From Flavobacteriaceae bacterium PS02293 (GTDB lineage: Bacteria; Bacteroidota; Bacteroidia; Flavobacteriales; Weeksellaceae), in assembly GCA_029960045.1 (NCBI GenBank), contig JASCOV010000003.1, forward strand, positions 124,001-188,000: a DNA stretch of 64,000 bases. Reading direction: 5' to 3'. The translations under genes were made by a program, and so were the position numbers. The first letter of the stretch is position 1. The number at the start of each line of letters is the position of its first letter. This document shows, in pieces, positions 35,233-44,434 of the stretch. The notes beneath the pieces were generated by a model. That model had not been told where the DNA came from and did no database searches. It worked only from the letters and a program-made list of their open reading frames with translations.

Positions 35233-36528
35233 TTAGTTTCGTAAATCTATAAAATTAATTGGTTTTCGGCTGATTGGATTGAATACAGTTTTAGACAAAA
35301 CTTCAAAATCTAAAACCTCAATTTTCGGACTCACTCTCAGTTTTGCACGGAAATGATCTCGCACTTCATTCACAAAATTTTCGTCACTATTTTCCGTACT
35401 TACTTTAATAATGATTTCGTCCAAACCAATTTCATCCGACTGAATAACGATTTGATAGCAAAGAATATTATTAAAATCATTCAGAATATCATTCATCGCC
35501 GGCGGATAAAGCGTCGTGCCTTTGTACTTTATCATTTGTTGTTTTCTTCCTAAAACAGGACCTAATCGCATTGTATTTCTTCCACATTTGCAAGGTTCAT
35601 AATGTGCTTTTACAAGATCTCCAGTTTTAAATCGTAAAAGAGGAATCGCTTCAACGCCCAAAGTTGTAATCGTCAATTCGCCACTTTCGCCTTCTTTTAC
35701 AGGATTTTCATTTTCATCAAGGATTTCTGTAATGATGAGTTCCGGATGATGATGACCGCCGATTTGAAATTCACATTCCGTAAAAGCTGTGCTCATTTCC
35801 GTAGAAGCGTAGGTCGAAAACAGTTGAATATTCCATCTTTCCTTAATTTTTTGAGACAGGATATTATCTGTGAAGTCTTGATTTTTAAGACCTTCTCCAA
35901 TACAAATTGCGCCATAAACGCTGGAATTTTTATAATCGATGCCGTGTTTTTCAGCGTAATCTATCATTTTCAAAAGGAAAGACGGAACCGTAATCAGATA
36001 TTTCGGTTTATACCTGAAAATCGAATCCCATTGCAGTTCCGGAATCCCGGGGCCCATTCTCACAACGCTCGCACCCATTTTCCGAAGTCCAAGAAAATAA
36101 GCCAAACCAGCCATAAATCTTTTATCGATGGTTGTAATCATTTGAACAACATCGCCTTTTTGGATTCCTGCGCAGGCGAAAGAAATCGCTTCGTTGTAAG
36201 CCAATCTTTCCAAATCTTTGTCCGACAATCCGAAAGTTACAGGATCGCCTAAAGTTCCGGAAGTTGTGCTGTAATCAACAATTTCAGTTTGAGGAACGCA
36301 GAAAAAATCCTGATTGTTCGCCTGAATATCATTTTTTGAAGTCGTGGGGATTTTTGTTAAATCTTCAAGCGTTTTGATTTCATTAATATCAATTTTATTG
36401 TCAATAAATAATTTTTGATAAAATGGCGAATTGGATTTTAAATAAACCAAAAGCTCTTTCAATTTGCTTTCCTGAAAGGTTTTGATTGATTTTAAATCGG
36501 ATTTTTCAATGGTTGGGTATAATTCCAA
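35233..36528 (-). CDS. PaaK-like AMP-forming CoA ligase
   Basis: A 431-aa adenylate-forming enzyme of the phenylacetate-CoA ligase group. The P-loop-like motif is YSTTSGTLGDPV, the A5-type motif is FSTYASTEMST, the ribose-binding Asp lies in FKTGDLVKAHY, and KGTTLYPPAMNDIL begins the C-terminal lobe. A CxC-type pair occurs in YEPCKCGRNTMR. It probably activates 4-coumarate from the ammonia-lyase as the aryl polyene starter. It closes the pigment locus on the side of ileS, with a divergent 166-base gap. Confidence 0.85.
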   Translation of the reverse strand: MELYPTIEKSDLKSIKTFQESKLKELLVYLKSNSPFYQKLFIDNKIDINEIKTLEDLTKIPTTSKNDIQANNQDFFCVPQTEIVDYSTTSGTLGDPVTFGLSDKDLERLAYNEAISFACAGIQKGDVVQMITTIDKRFMAGLAYFLGLRKMGASVVRMGPGIPELQWDSIFRYKPKYLITVPSFLLKMIDYAEKHGIDYKNSSVYGAICIGEGLKNQDFTDNILSQKIKERWNIQLFSTYASTEMSTAFTECEFQIGGHHHPELIITEILDENENPVKEGESGELTITTLGVEAIPLLRFKTGDLVKAHYEPCKCGRNTMRLGPVLGRKQQMIKYKGTTLYPPAMNDILNDFNNILCYQIVIQSDEIGLDEIIIKVSTENSDENFVNEVRDHFRAKLRVSPKIEVLDFEVLSKTVFNPISRKPINFIDLRN

Positions 36529-36694
36529 GGGTTATAATTTTATGTGACAAATTTATAAAAACATAAACCAATTTTATGATTCTGAATTTGAAGTTTTTAA
36601 CATTCAGAAAGCGCATAAAAGATGCTTTAAAAATCGACAAAAATCACTAAATTCGCAAACTTAATCTATCAGAAACAGATTTCAGACATTGAAA

Positions 36695-39600
36695 ATGAGC
36701 AAGTTCACAGAATATAAAAATCTTAGCCTAACCGAAACTGCAAAAAACATCGCAGAATTTTGGAAAACCAACGATACTTTCAAAAAATCCGTAGAAATCC
36801 GCGAAGGACAGCCGGAATTTGTTTTTTATGAAGGACCGCCTTCCGCCAACGGAATGCCGGGAATTCACCACGTAATGGCGAGAGCGATTAAAGATATTTT
36901 CTGCCGTTTCCAAACGCAATCCGGGAAACAGGTTTTCAGAAAAGCAGGTTGGGACACGCACGGACTTCCCGTAGAATTGGGCGTTGAGAAAGAATTGGGA
37001 ATTACCAAGGAAGACATCGGCAAGAAAATCAGCATCGAAGAATATAACGAAGCTTGTAAAAATGCGGTGATGCGCTACACCGATGTTTGGAACGATATGA
37101 CCGAAAAAATCGGTTATTGGGTGGATATGGAAAATCCGTACATCACTTACAAACCAAAATATATGGAATCGGTTTGGTGGCTTTTGAAACAAATTTATGA
37201 CAAAGGCTTGCTGTACAAAGGTTACACAATCCAACCCTATTCTCCGAAAGCAGGAACAGGATTATCTTCTCACGAAGTGAATCAACCAGGCGCTTATCGT
37301 GATGTTTCTGATACGACAGTTGTAGCTCAATTTAAAACTTTACCGGAAACTTTGCCTTCATTTTTACAAGGCTTTGGCGATGTTCATTTCTTGGCCTGGA
37401 CTACGACACCGTGGACTTTGCCTTCCAATACCGCGTTGACAGTTGGTCCAAAAATCGATTATGTTTTGGTAAAAACTTTCAATCAATATACTTTTGAGCC
37501 GATTAATATTGTTTTGGCGAAAGCTTTGGTTGGAAAACAATTTGCTAAGAAATATGCTGAAGGAAGCAATGAAGATTTCGCCAATTACACTTCGGAAAGC
37601 AAAGTTATCCCTTATCAAATCTTAGCCGAATTCAAAGGTGCTGATTTGGTTGGAATTAAATATGAGCAATTATTAGATTACGCAACACCTTACCAAAATC
37701 CAGAAAATGCTTTCCGCGTGATTGCCGGAGATTTTGTGACAACAGAAGACGGAACAGGAATTGTGCACACCGCACCGACTTTTGGTGCAGATGATGCGAA
37801 AGTTGCGAAAGAAGCAACGCCTGAAGTTCCGCCAATGTTGGTTTTGGATGACAATGGAAATCCGGTTCCGTTGGTTGATATGCAAGGTAAATTTTTATCG
37901 ATTGTTAAAGATGAAACTTACGGTTTTGCGAATGAATATGTGAAAGGCGAATATCTTAATGAAGAAGAAAAAAGCACAGAATTCAACATTCAAAAAGAAA
38001 ATTTAAAATCAATTATTTCTGATTTGAAAGCGTATCTTTCTGTTGATGAGAGAATTGCCTTAAAATTAAGAAAAGAAAACAAAGCCTTCAAGGTTGAAAA
38101 ATATGTTCACAGTTATCCCCACAGTTGGCGAACTGATGAGCCTTTATTGTATTATCCGCTCGATTCTTGGTTCATCAAAGTGACTGATGTGAAGGACCGA
38201 ATGTTCGATTTGAACGAAACCATCAACTGGAAACCAAAATCTACAGGCGAAGGCCGTTTCGGAAATTGGTTGAAAAATGCCAACGACTGGAATCTTTCCC
38301 GTTCCAGATATTGGGGAATTCCGTTGCCAATTTGGAGAACAGAGGATAAAAAAGAAGAAGTTATCATCGGTTCTGTAGAAGAATTGTATAATGCGATTGA
38401 AAAATCCATCGAAGCTGGTTTCCAGAAAGAAAATCCGTTCAAAGGTTTTGAAATTGGAAATATGTCTGAGGAAAATTACGCTTTGGTTGACCTTCATAAA
38501 AATATTGTGGACCAAATCACTTTGGTTTCAGCATCAGGAAAACCGATGAAGCGTGAAAGCGATTTGATTGATGTTTGGTTCGATTCCGGAGCGATGCCTT
38601 ATGCGCAACTTCACTACCCTTTTGAAAACAAAGAGCAAGTCGATAACAACAAAGCTTTCCCCGCAGATTTCATCGCAGAAGGCGTTGACCAAACTCGTGG
38701 CTGGTTCTACACTTTGCACGCCATTGCGACAACTGTCTTCGATTCTGTAGCCTATAAAAATGTGGTTTCAAACGGTTTGGTTTTGGACAAAAACGGACAG
38801 AAAATGTCCAAACGTCTTGGAAACGCCGTTGACCCATTCGAAACACTTTCGGTTTACGGACCGGATGCGACGCGTTGGTATATGATTTCCAATGCAAATC
38901 CTTGGGAAAATCTGAAATTTGATATTGAAGGCATTGATGAGGTGAGAAGAAAATTCTTCGGAACACTTTATAACACTTATTCTTTCTTCGCTTTGTATGC
39001 GAATGTTGACGGTTTCAAATACTTGGAAAGCAACATTGAAAACCGTCCGGAAATCGACCGTTGGATTTTGTCTGAATTAAATTTATTAATCAAAGACGTG
39101 AAATCTTTCTATGAAGATTACGAACCTACGAAAGCTTCCAGAGCAATCAACAATTTCGTTAATGACAACTTATCGAACTGGTATGTAAGACTTTGCAGAA
39201 GACGTTTCTGGAAAGGCGATTATTCTGATGATAAGATTTCTGCTTACCAAACTTTATATACTTGCTTGGAAACTGTTGCAAAACTTTCTGCACCAATTGC
39301 ACCATTCTTTATGGACCAATTGTTCCAAGATTTGAACAAAGTAACAGGAAAAGAAGTTGTAAATTCTGTTCACCTGACAGACTTCCCGGTTGTAGACGAA
39401 AGCTTGATTGACCAGGATTTGGTTGAGAAAACGCATTTGGCTCAGCAAATCACATCGATGGTTTTTTCATTGAGAAAAAAAGAAAATGTGAAAGTTCGTC
39501 AGCCACTCCAAAAAGTGATGATTCCGGTTTTGGATAAGAAAACTGAGGAACAAATTTTAGCCGTTTCTGAGTTAATCAAACAAGAAGTGAATGTTAAGGA

Positions 39601-40150
39601 ATTGCAACTGATCAATTCCGAAGAAGCGTCGCATCTTATTGTAAAACAAATCAAACCGAATTTCAAAACCCTTGGGGCGAGATTAGGAAAAGATATGAAA
39701 ACGGTTGCCGGAGAGATTTCAAATTTCACTTCTGAGCAGATTGCAACATTAGAAAAAGAAGGAAAAGCTGAGGTTTCAGGATACGAAATCACTATAGATG
39801 ACGTTGAGATATTTACGAAAGATATTCCGGGATGGACCGTTGCAAGCGAAGGCAAAACAACTGTGGCATTAGATTTGACGCTGACGGATGAGTTGAAATC
39901 GGAAGGAATTGCGAGAGAGTTCATCAACAGGGTTCAGAATCTGAGAAAAGAAAAAGATTTTGATTTAACGGACAGAATATCAATCCAGTTGGAAGAGAAT
40001 TCGCCGTTCCAGAAAGAACTTATTAACAATGATGCATATATTTCTGAAGAAGTATTGTCAGATAAAATAGAATTTGTAAATTCACTTTCGAATTTTGACG
40101 AAATAGAGATAGATGAAGAAAAATTCAAGGTAAAAGTTGAGAAAAAATAA
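36695..40150 (+). CDS. ileS: isoleucyl-tRNA synthetase
   Basis: The product is about 1151 aa from the ATG at 36695. A TTG at 36689 is two codons upstream and less likely. It attaches isoleucine to tRNA-Ile. The HIGH motif appears as GIHH (56-59) in ANGMPGIHHVMARA, and KMSKR lies near residue 703. The CP1 editing domain lies between. Size and the ANGxPGIHH signature fit the large eukaryote-like IleRS of Bacteroidota, without the C-terminal zinc finger of E. coli IleRS. It begins the housekeeping block after the pigment locus. Confidence 0.97.
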   Translation: MSKFTEYKNLSLTETAKNIAEFWKTNDTFKKSVEIREGQPEFVFYEGPPSANGMPGIHHVMARAIKDIFCRFQTQSGKQVFRKAGWDTHGLPVELGVEKELGITKEDIGKKISIEEYNEACKNAVMRYTDVWNDMTEKIGYWVDMENPYITYKPKYMESVWWLLKQIYDKGLLYKGYTIQPYSPKAGTGLSSHEVNQPGAYRDVSDTTVVAQFKTLPETLPSFLQGFGDVHFLAWTTTPWTLPSNTALTVGPKIDYVLVKTFNQYTFEPINIVLAKALVGKQFAKKYAEGSNEDFANYTSESKVIPYQILAEFKGADLVGIKYEQLLDYATPYQNPENAFRVIAGDFVTTEDGTGIVHTAPTFGADDAKVAKEATPEVPPMLVLDDNGNPVPLVDMQGKFLSIVKDETYGFANEYVKGEYLNEEEKSTEFNIQKENLKSIISDLKAYLSVDERIALKLRKENKAFKVEKYVHSYPHSWRTDEPLLYYPLDSWFIKVTDVKDRMFDLNETINWKPKSTGEGRFGNWLKNANDWNLSRSRYWGIPLPIWRTEDKKEEVIIGSVEELYNAIEKSIEAGFQKENPFKGFEIGNMSEENYALVDLHKNIVDQITLVSASGKPMKRESDLIDVWFDSGAMPYAQLHYPFENKEQVDNNKAFPADFIAEGVDQTRGWFYTLHAIATTVFDSVAYKNVVSNGLVLDKNGQKMSKRLGNAVDPFETLSVYGPDATRWYMISNANPWENLKFDIEGIDEVRRKFFGTLYNTYSFFALYANVDGFKYLESNIENRPEIDRWILSELNLLIKDVKSFYEDYEPTKASRAINNFVNDNLSNWYVRLCRRRFWKGDYSDDKISAYQTLYTCLETVAKLSAPIAPFFMDQLFQDLNKVTGKEVVNSVHLTDFPVVDESLIDQDLVEKTHLAQQITSMVFSLRKKENVKVRQPLQKVMIPVLDKKTEEQILAVSELIKQEVNVKELQLINSEEASHLIVKQIKPNFKTLGARLGKDMKTVAGEISNFTSEQIATLEKEGKAEVSGYEITIDDVEIFTKDIPGWTVASEGKTTVALDLTLTDELKSEGIAREFINRVQNLRKEKDFDLTDRISIQLEENSPFQKELINNDAYISEEVLSDKIEFVNSLSNFDEIEIDEEKFKVKVEKK

Positions 40151-40196
40151 ACGATTTTTTATTATTGTTAAGAAATTGTGAATTGATAATTCTTTA

Positions 40197-40228
40197 TTGA
40201 TATTTTTTAAATTTTATTTCTATACTTG
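40197..40228 (+). promoter_or_regulatory. promoter of the DksA/TraR-like gene
   Basis: TTG at 40197-40199 and TATACTTG at 40221-40228 are separated by 21 bases. This is a near match to the Bacteroidota pattern (one change in the -7 box). It leaves a leader of about 65 bases before the ATG at 40300. Confidence 0.5.
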
Positions 40229-40299
40229 CCAATTAATAAAAAAGTGTGGCTGCTGAAAGCCAAAAAAAATAAAATTTTGAACAATTAATAACAAGGGAA

Positions 40300-40680
40300 A
40301 TGGCCGACGAAAAATTACGATATAGTGACGCAGACCTGCAAGAATTCAAACAATTGATACAAGGGAAAATTGATAAAGCAGAGCATGACCTTATTCTGAT
40401 CAAAGAAAGTTTCATCAATGACCAAAACAATGGTACAGATGATACTTCGCCAACCTTCAAAGCTTTTGAAGAAGGTGCAGAAACATTGAGTAAAGAACAG
40501 AATTCTATCCTGGCAGGAAGACAGGAAAAATTTGTACGTGACCTGAAACACGCATTGATCAGAATCCAGAACAAGACTTACGGAATCTGCCGAGTGACAG
40601 GAAAATTGATTCCTAAAGAAAGATTAAAAGCAGTTCCTCACGCAACACTTAGCATTGAAGCTAAAAATATGCAGCGATAA
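40300..40680 (+). CDS. TraR/DksA-family protein with degenerate zinc finger
   Basis: A 126-aa helical protein with a DksA-like C-terminus (TYGICRVTGKLIPKERLKAVPHATLS). Of the four zinc-binding Cys only Cys97 remains. Thr100 replaces the second, and His114/Leu117 stand near the second pair. DksA-type proteins bind RNA polymerase through the secondary channel and mediate the stringent response. This degenerate form is common next to ileS and lspA in Bacteroidota. It may work without zinc. Confidence 0.85.
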   Translation: MADEKLRYSDADLQEFKQLIQGKIDKAEHDLILIKESFINDQNNGTDDTSPTFKAFEEGAETLSKEQNSILAGRQEKFVRDLKHALIRIQNKTYGICRVTGKLIPKERLKAVPHATLSIEAKNMQR

Positions 40681-40779
40681 ACTGTTGTAAAAAGTATTAA
40701 GTACAAAGTATAATGTAATAAATTCTAATACAAAGCATAAAGTGTTGCGGCACTTTTGCTTTGTATTTTTTTTATAAAG

Positions 40780-41022
40780 ATGACAGTCATTATTATTTTA
40801 TTGGTGGTTATTTTGATCGGCTTTTTTGTTTTCAAGAATAAGTCTGTTAAAAATATTTTCCAACCTGAGGAGAAATATTACACGATCGATGATGAGTTCA
40901 ATGCAAAACGTAAAGAACGACAAGACGAGATCGACAAACTTCTGAGCAAAATCGGAAAAAACGGATTGGATGATTTGACGCAAAAAGAACGCAAAAGACT
41001 GGATGAATTGTCCAAGAAATAA
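40780..41022 (+). CDS. small single-TM protein (DUF6576-like)
   Basis: The product is 80 aa from the ATG at 40780. An ATG eight codons upstream would prepend hydrophobic residues and is less likely. An N-terminal TM helix (about 2-20) is followed by a charged segment YYTIDDEFNAKRKERQDEID and LLSKIGKNGLDDLTQKER. This resembles the DUF6576 tail found in Bacteroidota rhomboid-like proteins. Function unknown. Confidence 0.7.
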   Translation: MTVIIILLVVILIGFFVFKNKSVKNIFQPEEKYYTIDDEFNAKRKERQDEIDKLLSKIGKNGLDDLTQKERKRLDELSKK

Positions 41023-41041
41023 GTAAATTGAATTACATTTG
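41008..41041 (+). promoter_or_regulatory. promoter upstream of the small ORF and lspA
   Basis: TTG at 41008-41010 and TACATTTG at 41034-41041 are spaced by 23 bases, with an exact TAnnTTTG -7 box. It overlaps the end of the preceding gene and would drive 41103-41938. Confidence 0.55.
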
Positions 41042-41102
41042 CAAATAATTTTTCTTCAGGAAAAATTAATACTGTCTTGATTTTAAACTAAAAAATTACA
41101 AA

Positions 41103-41294
41103 ATGGAATCCATAATTGTACATCCAAAAAACGCAATGGAACTGACTGCGCTGAAAAGCGTTCTGAAAGATATGAACATCGAATTCGAAAAATTTCACAC
41201 AAAAAATAATTTTCATAATAAGAAAACCGTTCAAAAAATTACGGACAGAAAAGAGAAAAAAATATTCAAACCTTCTAAACCAAAAGGATTGTAA
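41103..41294 (+). CDS. small basic hypothetical protein
   Basis: A 63-aa protein whose first half (IIVHPKNAMELTALKSVLKDMNIEFEKF) resembles short DUF2683-type antitoxin-like N-termini. A Lys-rich tail follows. It overlaps the lspA start by one base (TAATG), so the two are coupled. No toxin partner is adjacent. Function unknown. Confidence 0.65.
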   Translation: MESIIVHPKNAMELTALKSVLKDMNIEFEKFHTKNNFHNKKTVQKITDRKEKKIFKPSKPKGL

Positions 41295-41938
41295 TGAAGA
41301 AAATAGTTGCAATTACGTTATTAATCCTTTTCATTGATCAGTTTTCTAAAATCTACATCAAAACCCATTTTTACCTTGGTGAAAGCGTGAATGTTTTCGG
41401 ACTAAGCTGGTTCAAAATGACTTTTGTAGAAAATCCCGGAATGGCTTATGGACTTCATTTTGGTGGATTATGGGGGAAATATGCATTAATTATTTTGAGA
41501 ATTGTTCTTGCTATCGGCATGATTGTATTGTTTAAAAAATGGCTGAAAGAAGGCTCGTCCAACTATCTGATTATTCCAATGGCGATGATTTTTGCCGGTG
41601 CAATTGGAAATGTATTTGACGGGATTTTCTATGGTGTTATTTTCGACAGCGGAACATTTTATGATGCGGCTTCCGAACGATGGATTGATTACGGTGGCGT
41701 TTCAAAATTGACGGCATTTGGACACGGGTATTCGGATTTGATGAAAGGCTGTGTTGTTGATATGCTTCATTTCCCATTGGTTGATACTACTTGGCCGGAT
41801 TGGGTTCCCGTTTTAGGAGGTAATAGAATTGAGTTTTTCAAATATATCTTCAACGTTGCCGATAGCGCTATTACAGTTGGTGCATTATTTCTTTATATTT
41901 TCAGAAAGAAAGCTTTCCCAAATGGATTGGACTTTTAA
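41294..41938 (+). CDS. lspA: lipoprotein signal peptidase (SPase II)
   Basis: A 214-aa polytopic inner-membrane protease that cleaves prolipoprotein signal peptides before the lipidated Cys. Family motifs: VENPGMAYGL (43-53 region), GAIGNVFDG (102-110), and the catalytic aspartates Asp156 (CVVDMLHF) and Asp190 (FNVADSAI). It is longer than E. coli LspA (164 aa) through an extra loop (about 113-150), usual in Bacteroidota. It would process the many lipoproteins in this window. Confidence 0.95.
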   Translation: MKKIVAITLLILFIDQFSKIYIKTHFYLGESVNVFGLSWFKMTFVENPGMAYGLHFGGLWGKYALIILRIVLAIGMIVLFKKWLKEGSSNYLIIPMAMIFAGAIGNVFDGIFYGVIFDSGTFYDAASERWIDYGGVSKLTAFGHGYSDLMKGCVVDMLHFPLVDTTWPDWVPVLGGNRIEFFKYIFNVADSAITVGALFLYIFRKKAFPNGLDF

Positions 41939-41957
41939 TTGAAATCAAAAAACACAA

Positions 41958-42599
41958 ATGAAAATAATTAAAAAATTAATCAAAATATTCCTGTTACTTT
42001 TTGTGGCAGGATTTCTTTTTATCGTTTTTGCAAACTACACGATCAAAAGCAAAAGTGATGATTTTCTTTACTCCGATATCAACAGAATTCCGGGTTGCAA
42101 AACAGCTTTGGTTCTGGGAACGAGTAAAAGTTTGAGCAATGGAAATCCGAATTTATATTTTTCTTATCGGATAAAAGCCACATCAGATTTGTATAAAGCT
42201 GGGAAGATTCAATACGTCATTGTAAGCGGTGATAATTCTGTTGAAGGTTATAATGAACCCGAAGAAATGAAAAATGATCTTATTTCGCAAGGAATTCCCG
42301 CAGAAAGGATTTTTGAAGATTTTGCAGGTTTCCGTACTTTGGATTCTGTCGTAAGAGCAAAAGAAATTTTTTGTCAGGATAAATTCATTATCGTTTCTCA
42401 GAAATTCCATAACGAGAGAGCTGTATTTCTGGCTCAGAAAAATGGGTTTACAGCTTATGGCTATAACGCTCCCGATGTAAATAAATATGCAGGATTGAAA
42501 ACCAATCTTAGAGAATATCTTGCAAAGGCGAAGGTTTTTGTGGATCTTCTTTTTGGAGTTGAACCGAAATTTGGCGGGGAGAAGATTTTGATTCATTAA
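41958..42599 (+). CDS. SanA/YdcF-family protein (DUF218)
   Basis: The product is 213 aa. An N-terminal TM helix (about 5-28) is followed by a DUF218 domain: KTALVLGTSKSL, then YVIVSGDN and GFRTLDSVVRAKEIF. E. coli SanA and ElyC members affect envelope integrity and vancomycin sensitivity. It lies 19 bases after lspA and is probably cotranscribed. Confidence 0.85.
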   Translation: MKIIKKLIKIFLLLFVAGFLFIVFANYTIKSKSDDFLYSDINRIPGCKTALVLGTSKSLSNGNPNLYFSYRIKATSDLYKAGKIQYVIVSGDNSVEGYNEPEEMKNDLISQGIPAERIFEDFAGFRTLDSVVRAKEIFCQDKFIIVSQKFHNERAVFLAQKNGFTAYGYNAPDVNKYAGLKTNLREYLAKAKVFVDLLFGVEPKFGGEKILIH

Positions 42600-42626
42600 T
42601 TTTATTACTTTTAGAGTATAAATTAA

Positions 42627-43799
42627 ATGATGAAAAAAACTTACCTGATTTTATTAATTTCTTTGTTTTTATTTTCCTGCAAAGACAAAGAGGAGAGTGA
42701 AGATTTCACAAAAACAGAGGAATACTCCGATATGGTTCTCGGAATTCCACAAACTCAAATTGATTCTATCCGCAAAAGTGAAGAGAAAAAACAAGTCTTT
42801 TTGAAAAAAGTTTCTTACAAACTGGATTCTGCAAACACGATCGATTTAATGCTTCCAATTAGCAATTACCTAAAGGAATATTCGTTTTCGAGTGACATCA
42901 ATGTGACTGATCCAAATTCTACTGCGGAAATAGATGAAGCTGAAATACCGATGAGTGTTGGCGTTCAAAATCCATTTTCTGAAGGCGATTCAGGAGAAGT
43001 TTTGTTGATGGGAAAATCATCAAATCCCAATATTTTTCCGGTTTCTGACATCAAAAAATTCAATGAAACTGAAAAAATCCTCTTTGAAGACAAAAATGCT
43101 TTGTTGTTCATAGATGGGTTTGGAAGAAAAAAATTGTTTTACCGACAGTACAATCCTGCGAACTCCACGTATTATCTCTACACCGCAGAAGTTCCGAAAT
43201 ATAATGACCAGAAACTTCAGTACGCTTCATTATTTTCGATTTACAAAAAAGCACAAAATCTGTTGGCTTTTGATAAGGAAAGCAGTCCAGAAAATATGAC
43301 TTGGGAAAAAATCAAACCAAGCCTTTCCGAACCTGAATTGAAAAACTACAGCGTTTACTACAAATCGATGGAAAAGGAATTGAAATATTTCTTGAAAGAC
43401 AATGACAGCGTCAACATCAACAGAGACAAAATGCAGTTTTATCTTTATCGGGATGAAGATCATAGCAAGAATACTTTTGACCAAGTTACATCTCTTGCAA
43501 ACTCAGAATATTCAGGAATATTTTACGACCTGAATTTTGAAAATCGATTACATAAAGGCTATTTCCGACAAATGTATAGTATTGATGATCAGTTTCGATT
43601 TATCAAAAAAATAAGTGACCAATCGATTTTAGTAAGTGCGACACGAAGCGGATACAATTCTGATGATTCTAATTATTACATCATCAGTTCTATCAAAATG
43701 GAAAAAGGTCAGTTCTACCTCATCAGTCCAACCAACGAAAACGGGGACGATTTGACTTCTTTGATGAATGATTATTTCAGTAAACATTTAAAAATATAA
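42627..43799 (+). CDS. hypothetical lipoprotein
   Basis: A 390-aa predicted lipoprotein (signal MKKTYLILLISLFLFSC, lipobox LFSC), starting with MM; either Met is possible. The mature part is acidic then mixed, with repeated Tyr/Asp-rich strands (KLFYRQYNPANSTYYLYTAE). No catalytic motif or known domain recognised. Confidence 0.7.
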   Translation: MMKKTYLILLISLFLFSCKDKEESEDFTKTEEYSDMVLGIPQTQIDSIRKSEEKKQVFLKKVSYKLDSANTIDLMLPISNYLKEYSFSSDINVTDPNSTAEIDEAEIPMSVGVQNPFSEGDSGEVLLMGKSSNPNIFPVSDIKKFNETEKILFEDKNALLFIDGFGRKKLFYRQYNPANSTYYLYTAEVPKYNDQKLQYASLFSIYKKAQNLLAFDKESSPENMTWEKIKPSLSEPELKNYSVYYKSMEKELKYFLKDNDSVNINRDKMQFYLYRDEDHSKNTFDQVTSLANSEYSGIFYDLNFENRLHKGYFRQMYSIDDQFRFIKKISDQSILVSATRSGYNSDDSNYYIISSIKMEKGQFYLISPTNENGDDLTSLMNDYFSKHLKI

Positions 43800-43864
43800 T
43801 CATTTGCTTTTGGCTATTTGCTTCTGGCATTTAGCTTTTTACTAATGTCCTAATATTAAAAATT
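43800..43864. other. low-complexity spacer
   Basis: A 65-base gap made of degenerate gcttttggc/atttgc-type repeats (43803-43836). Such short imperfect repeats are frequent in flavobacterial intergenic DNA. No gene or clear promoter seen. Confidence 0.4.
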
Positions 43865-44431
43865 ATGCTCAAAATACTTCAATTCTTTTTAACTCTAATT
43901 ATATTTTCAATCGTCACAATCTCTTGCGATCCTGTCGGAGAAACCATTGCCGAGGAAACTCCGTTGGATGACCAATTGGTAAACACCACAGAAAATATCG
44001 ATTTAAAAAAAGGTGACATTCTCGTAATCTGGGGGAAAATGGACGCTTCTTTTTTGAAAAATGATAATGTTCCGATTTTCAAACTGAGTTATAATCTTAG
44101 CCTAGATGGAAAAACGATTGAGAATTCCACTGTACAAATGTTTGTGGATAATGATAAAATCATCAATTCCAAATATGAGGTCAGAAAAGATGAAGAGGAG
44201 GAAGAAGAACAAAACGAAAGTGAAACTTCTGAAAACGTAAATAATTCTGAGGAAAAACCACAAGAAAAACCGGAAAAAGTTGTAAAATCCGATTGGAATT
44301 TTGAGCAAGAAATCATTCAAATCCCAATTGAAAAAGATGGGAAATACACATTAGACTACAAAGCCAGTAGTTCTGATGAAGCTGCTGACAGTATGTTCAC
44401 AAAAGTTTCTGTGATTCTGAGAAAGAAATAA
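43865..44431 (+). CDS. hypothetical lipoprotein with acidic linker
   Basis: A 188-aa protein whose signal ends in a lipobox (FSIVTISC). A beta-rich first half (GDILVIWGKMDASFLK, then IFKLSYNLSLDGK) is followed by a long Glu/Asn-rich low-complexity linker (about 116-140) and a final beta part (PIEKDGKYTLDYKASS). No family recognised. It follows the preceding lipoprotein gene on the same strand and is convergent with the next gene. Confidence 0.7.
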   Translation: MLKILQFFLTLIIFSIVTISCDPVGETIAEETPLDDQLVNTTENIDLKKGDILVIWGKMDASFLKNDNVPIFKLSYNLSLDGKTIENSTVQMFVDNDKIINSKYEVRKDEEEEEEQNESETSENVNNSEEKPQEKPEKVVKSDWNFEQEIIQIPIEKDGKYTLDYKASSSDEAADSMFTKVSVILRKK

Positions 44432-44434
44432 ATC

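Noticed and set aside
41103..41294. Antitoxin of a toxin-antitoxin pair
   Set aside because: No toxin-like gene is adjacent; the next gene is lspA.
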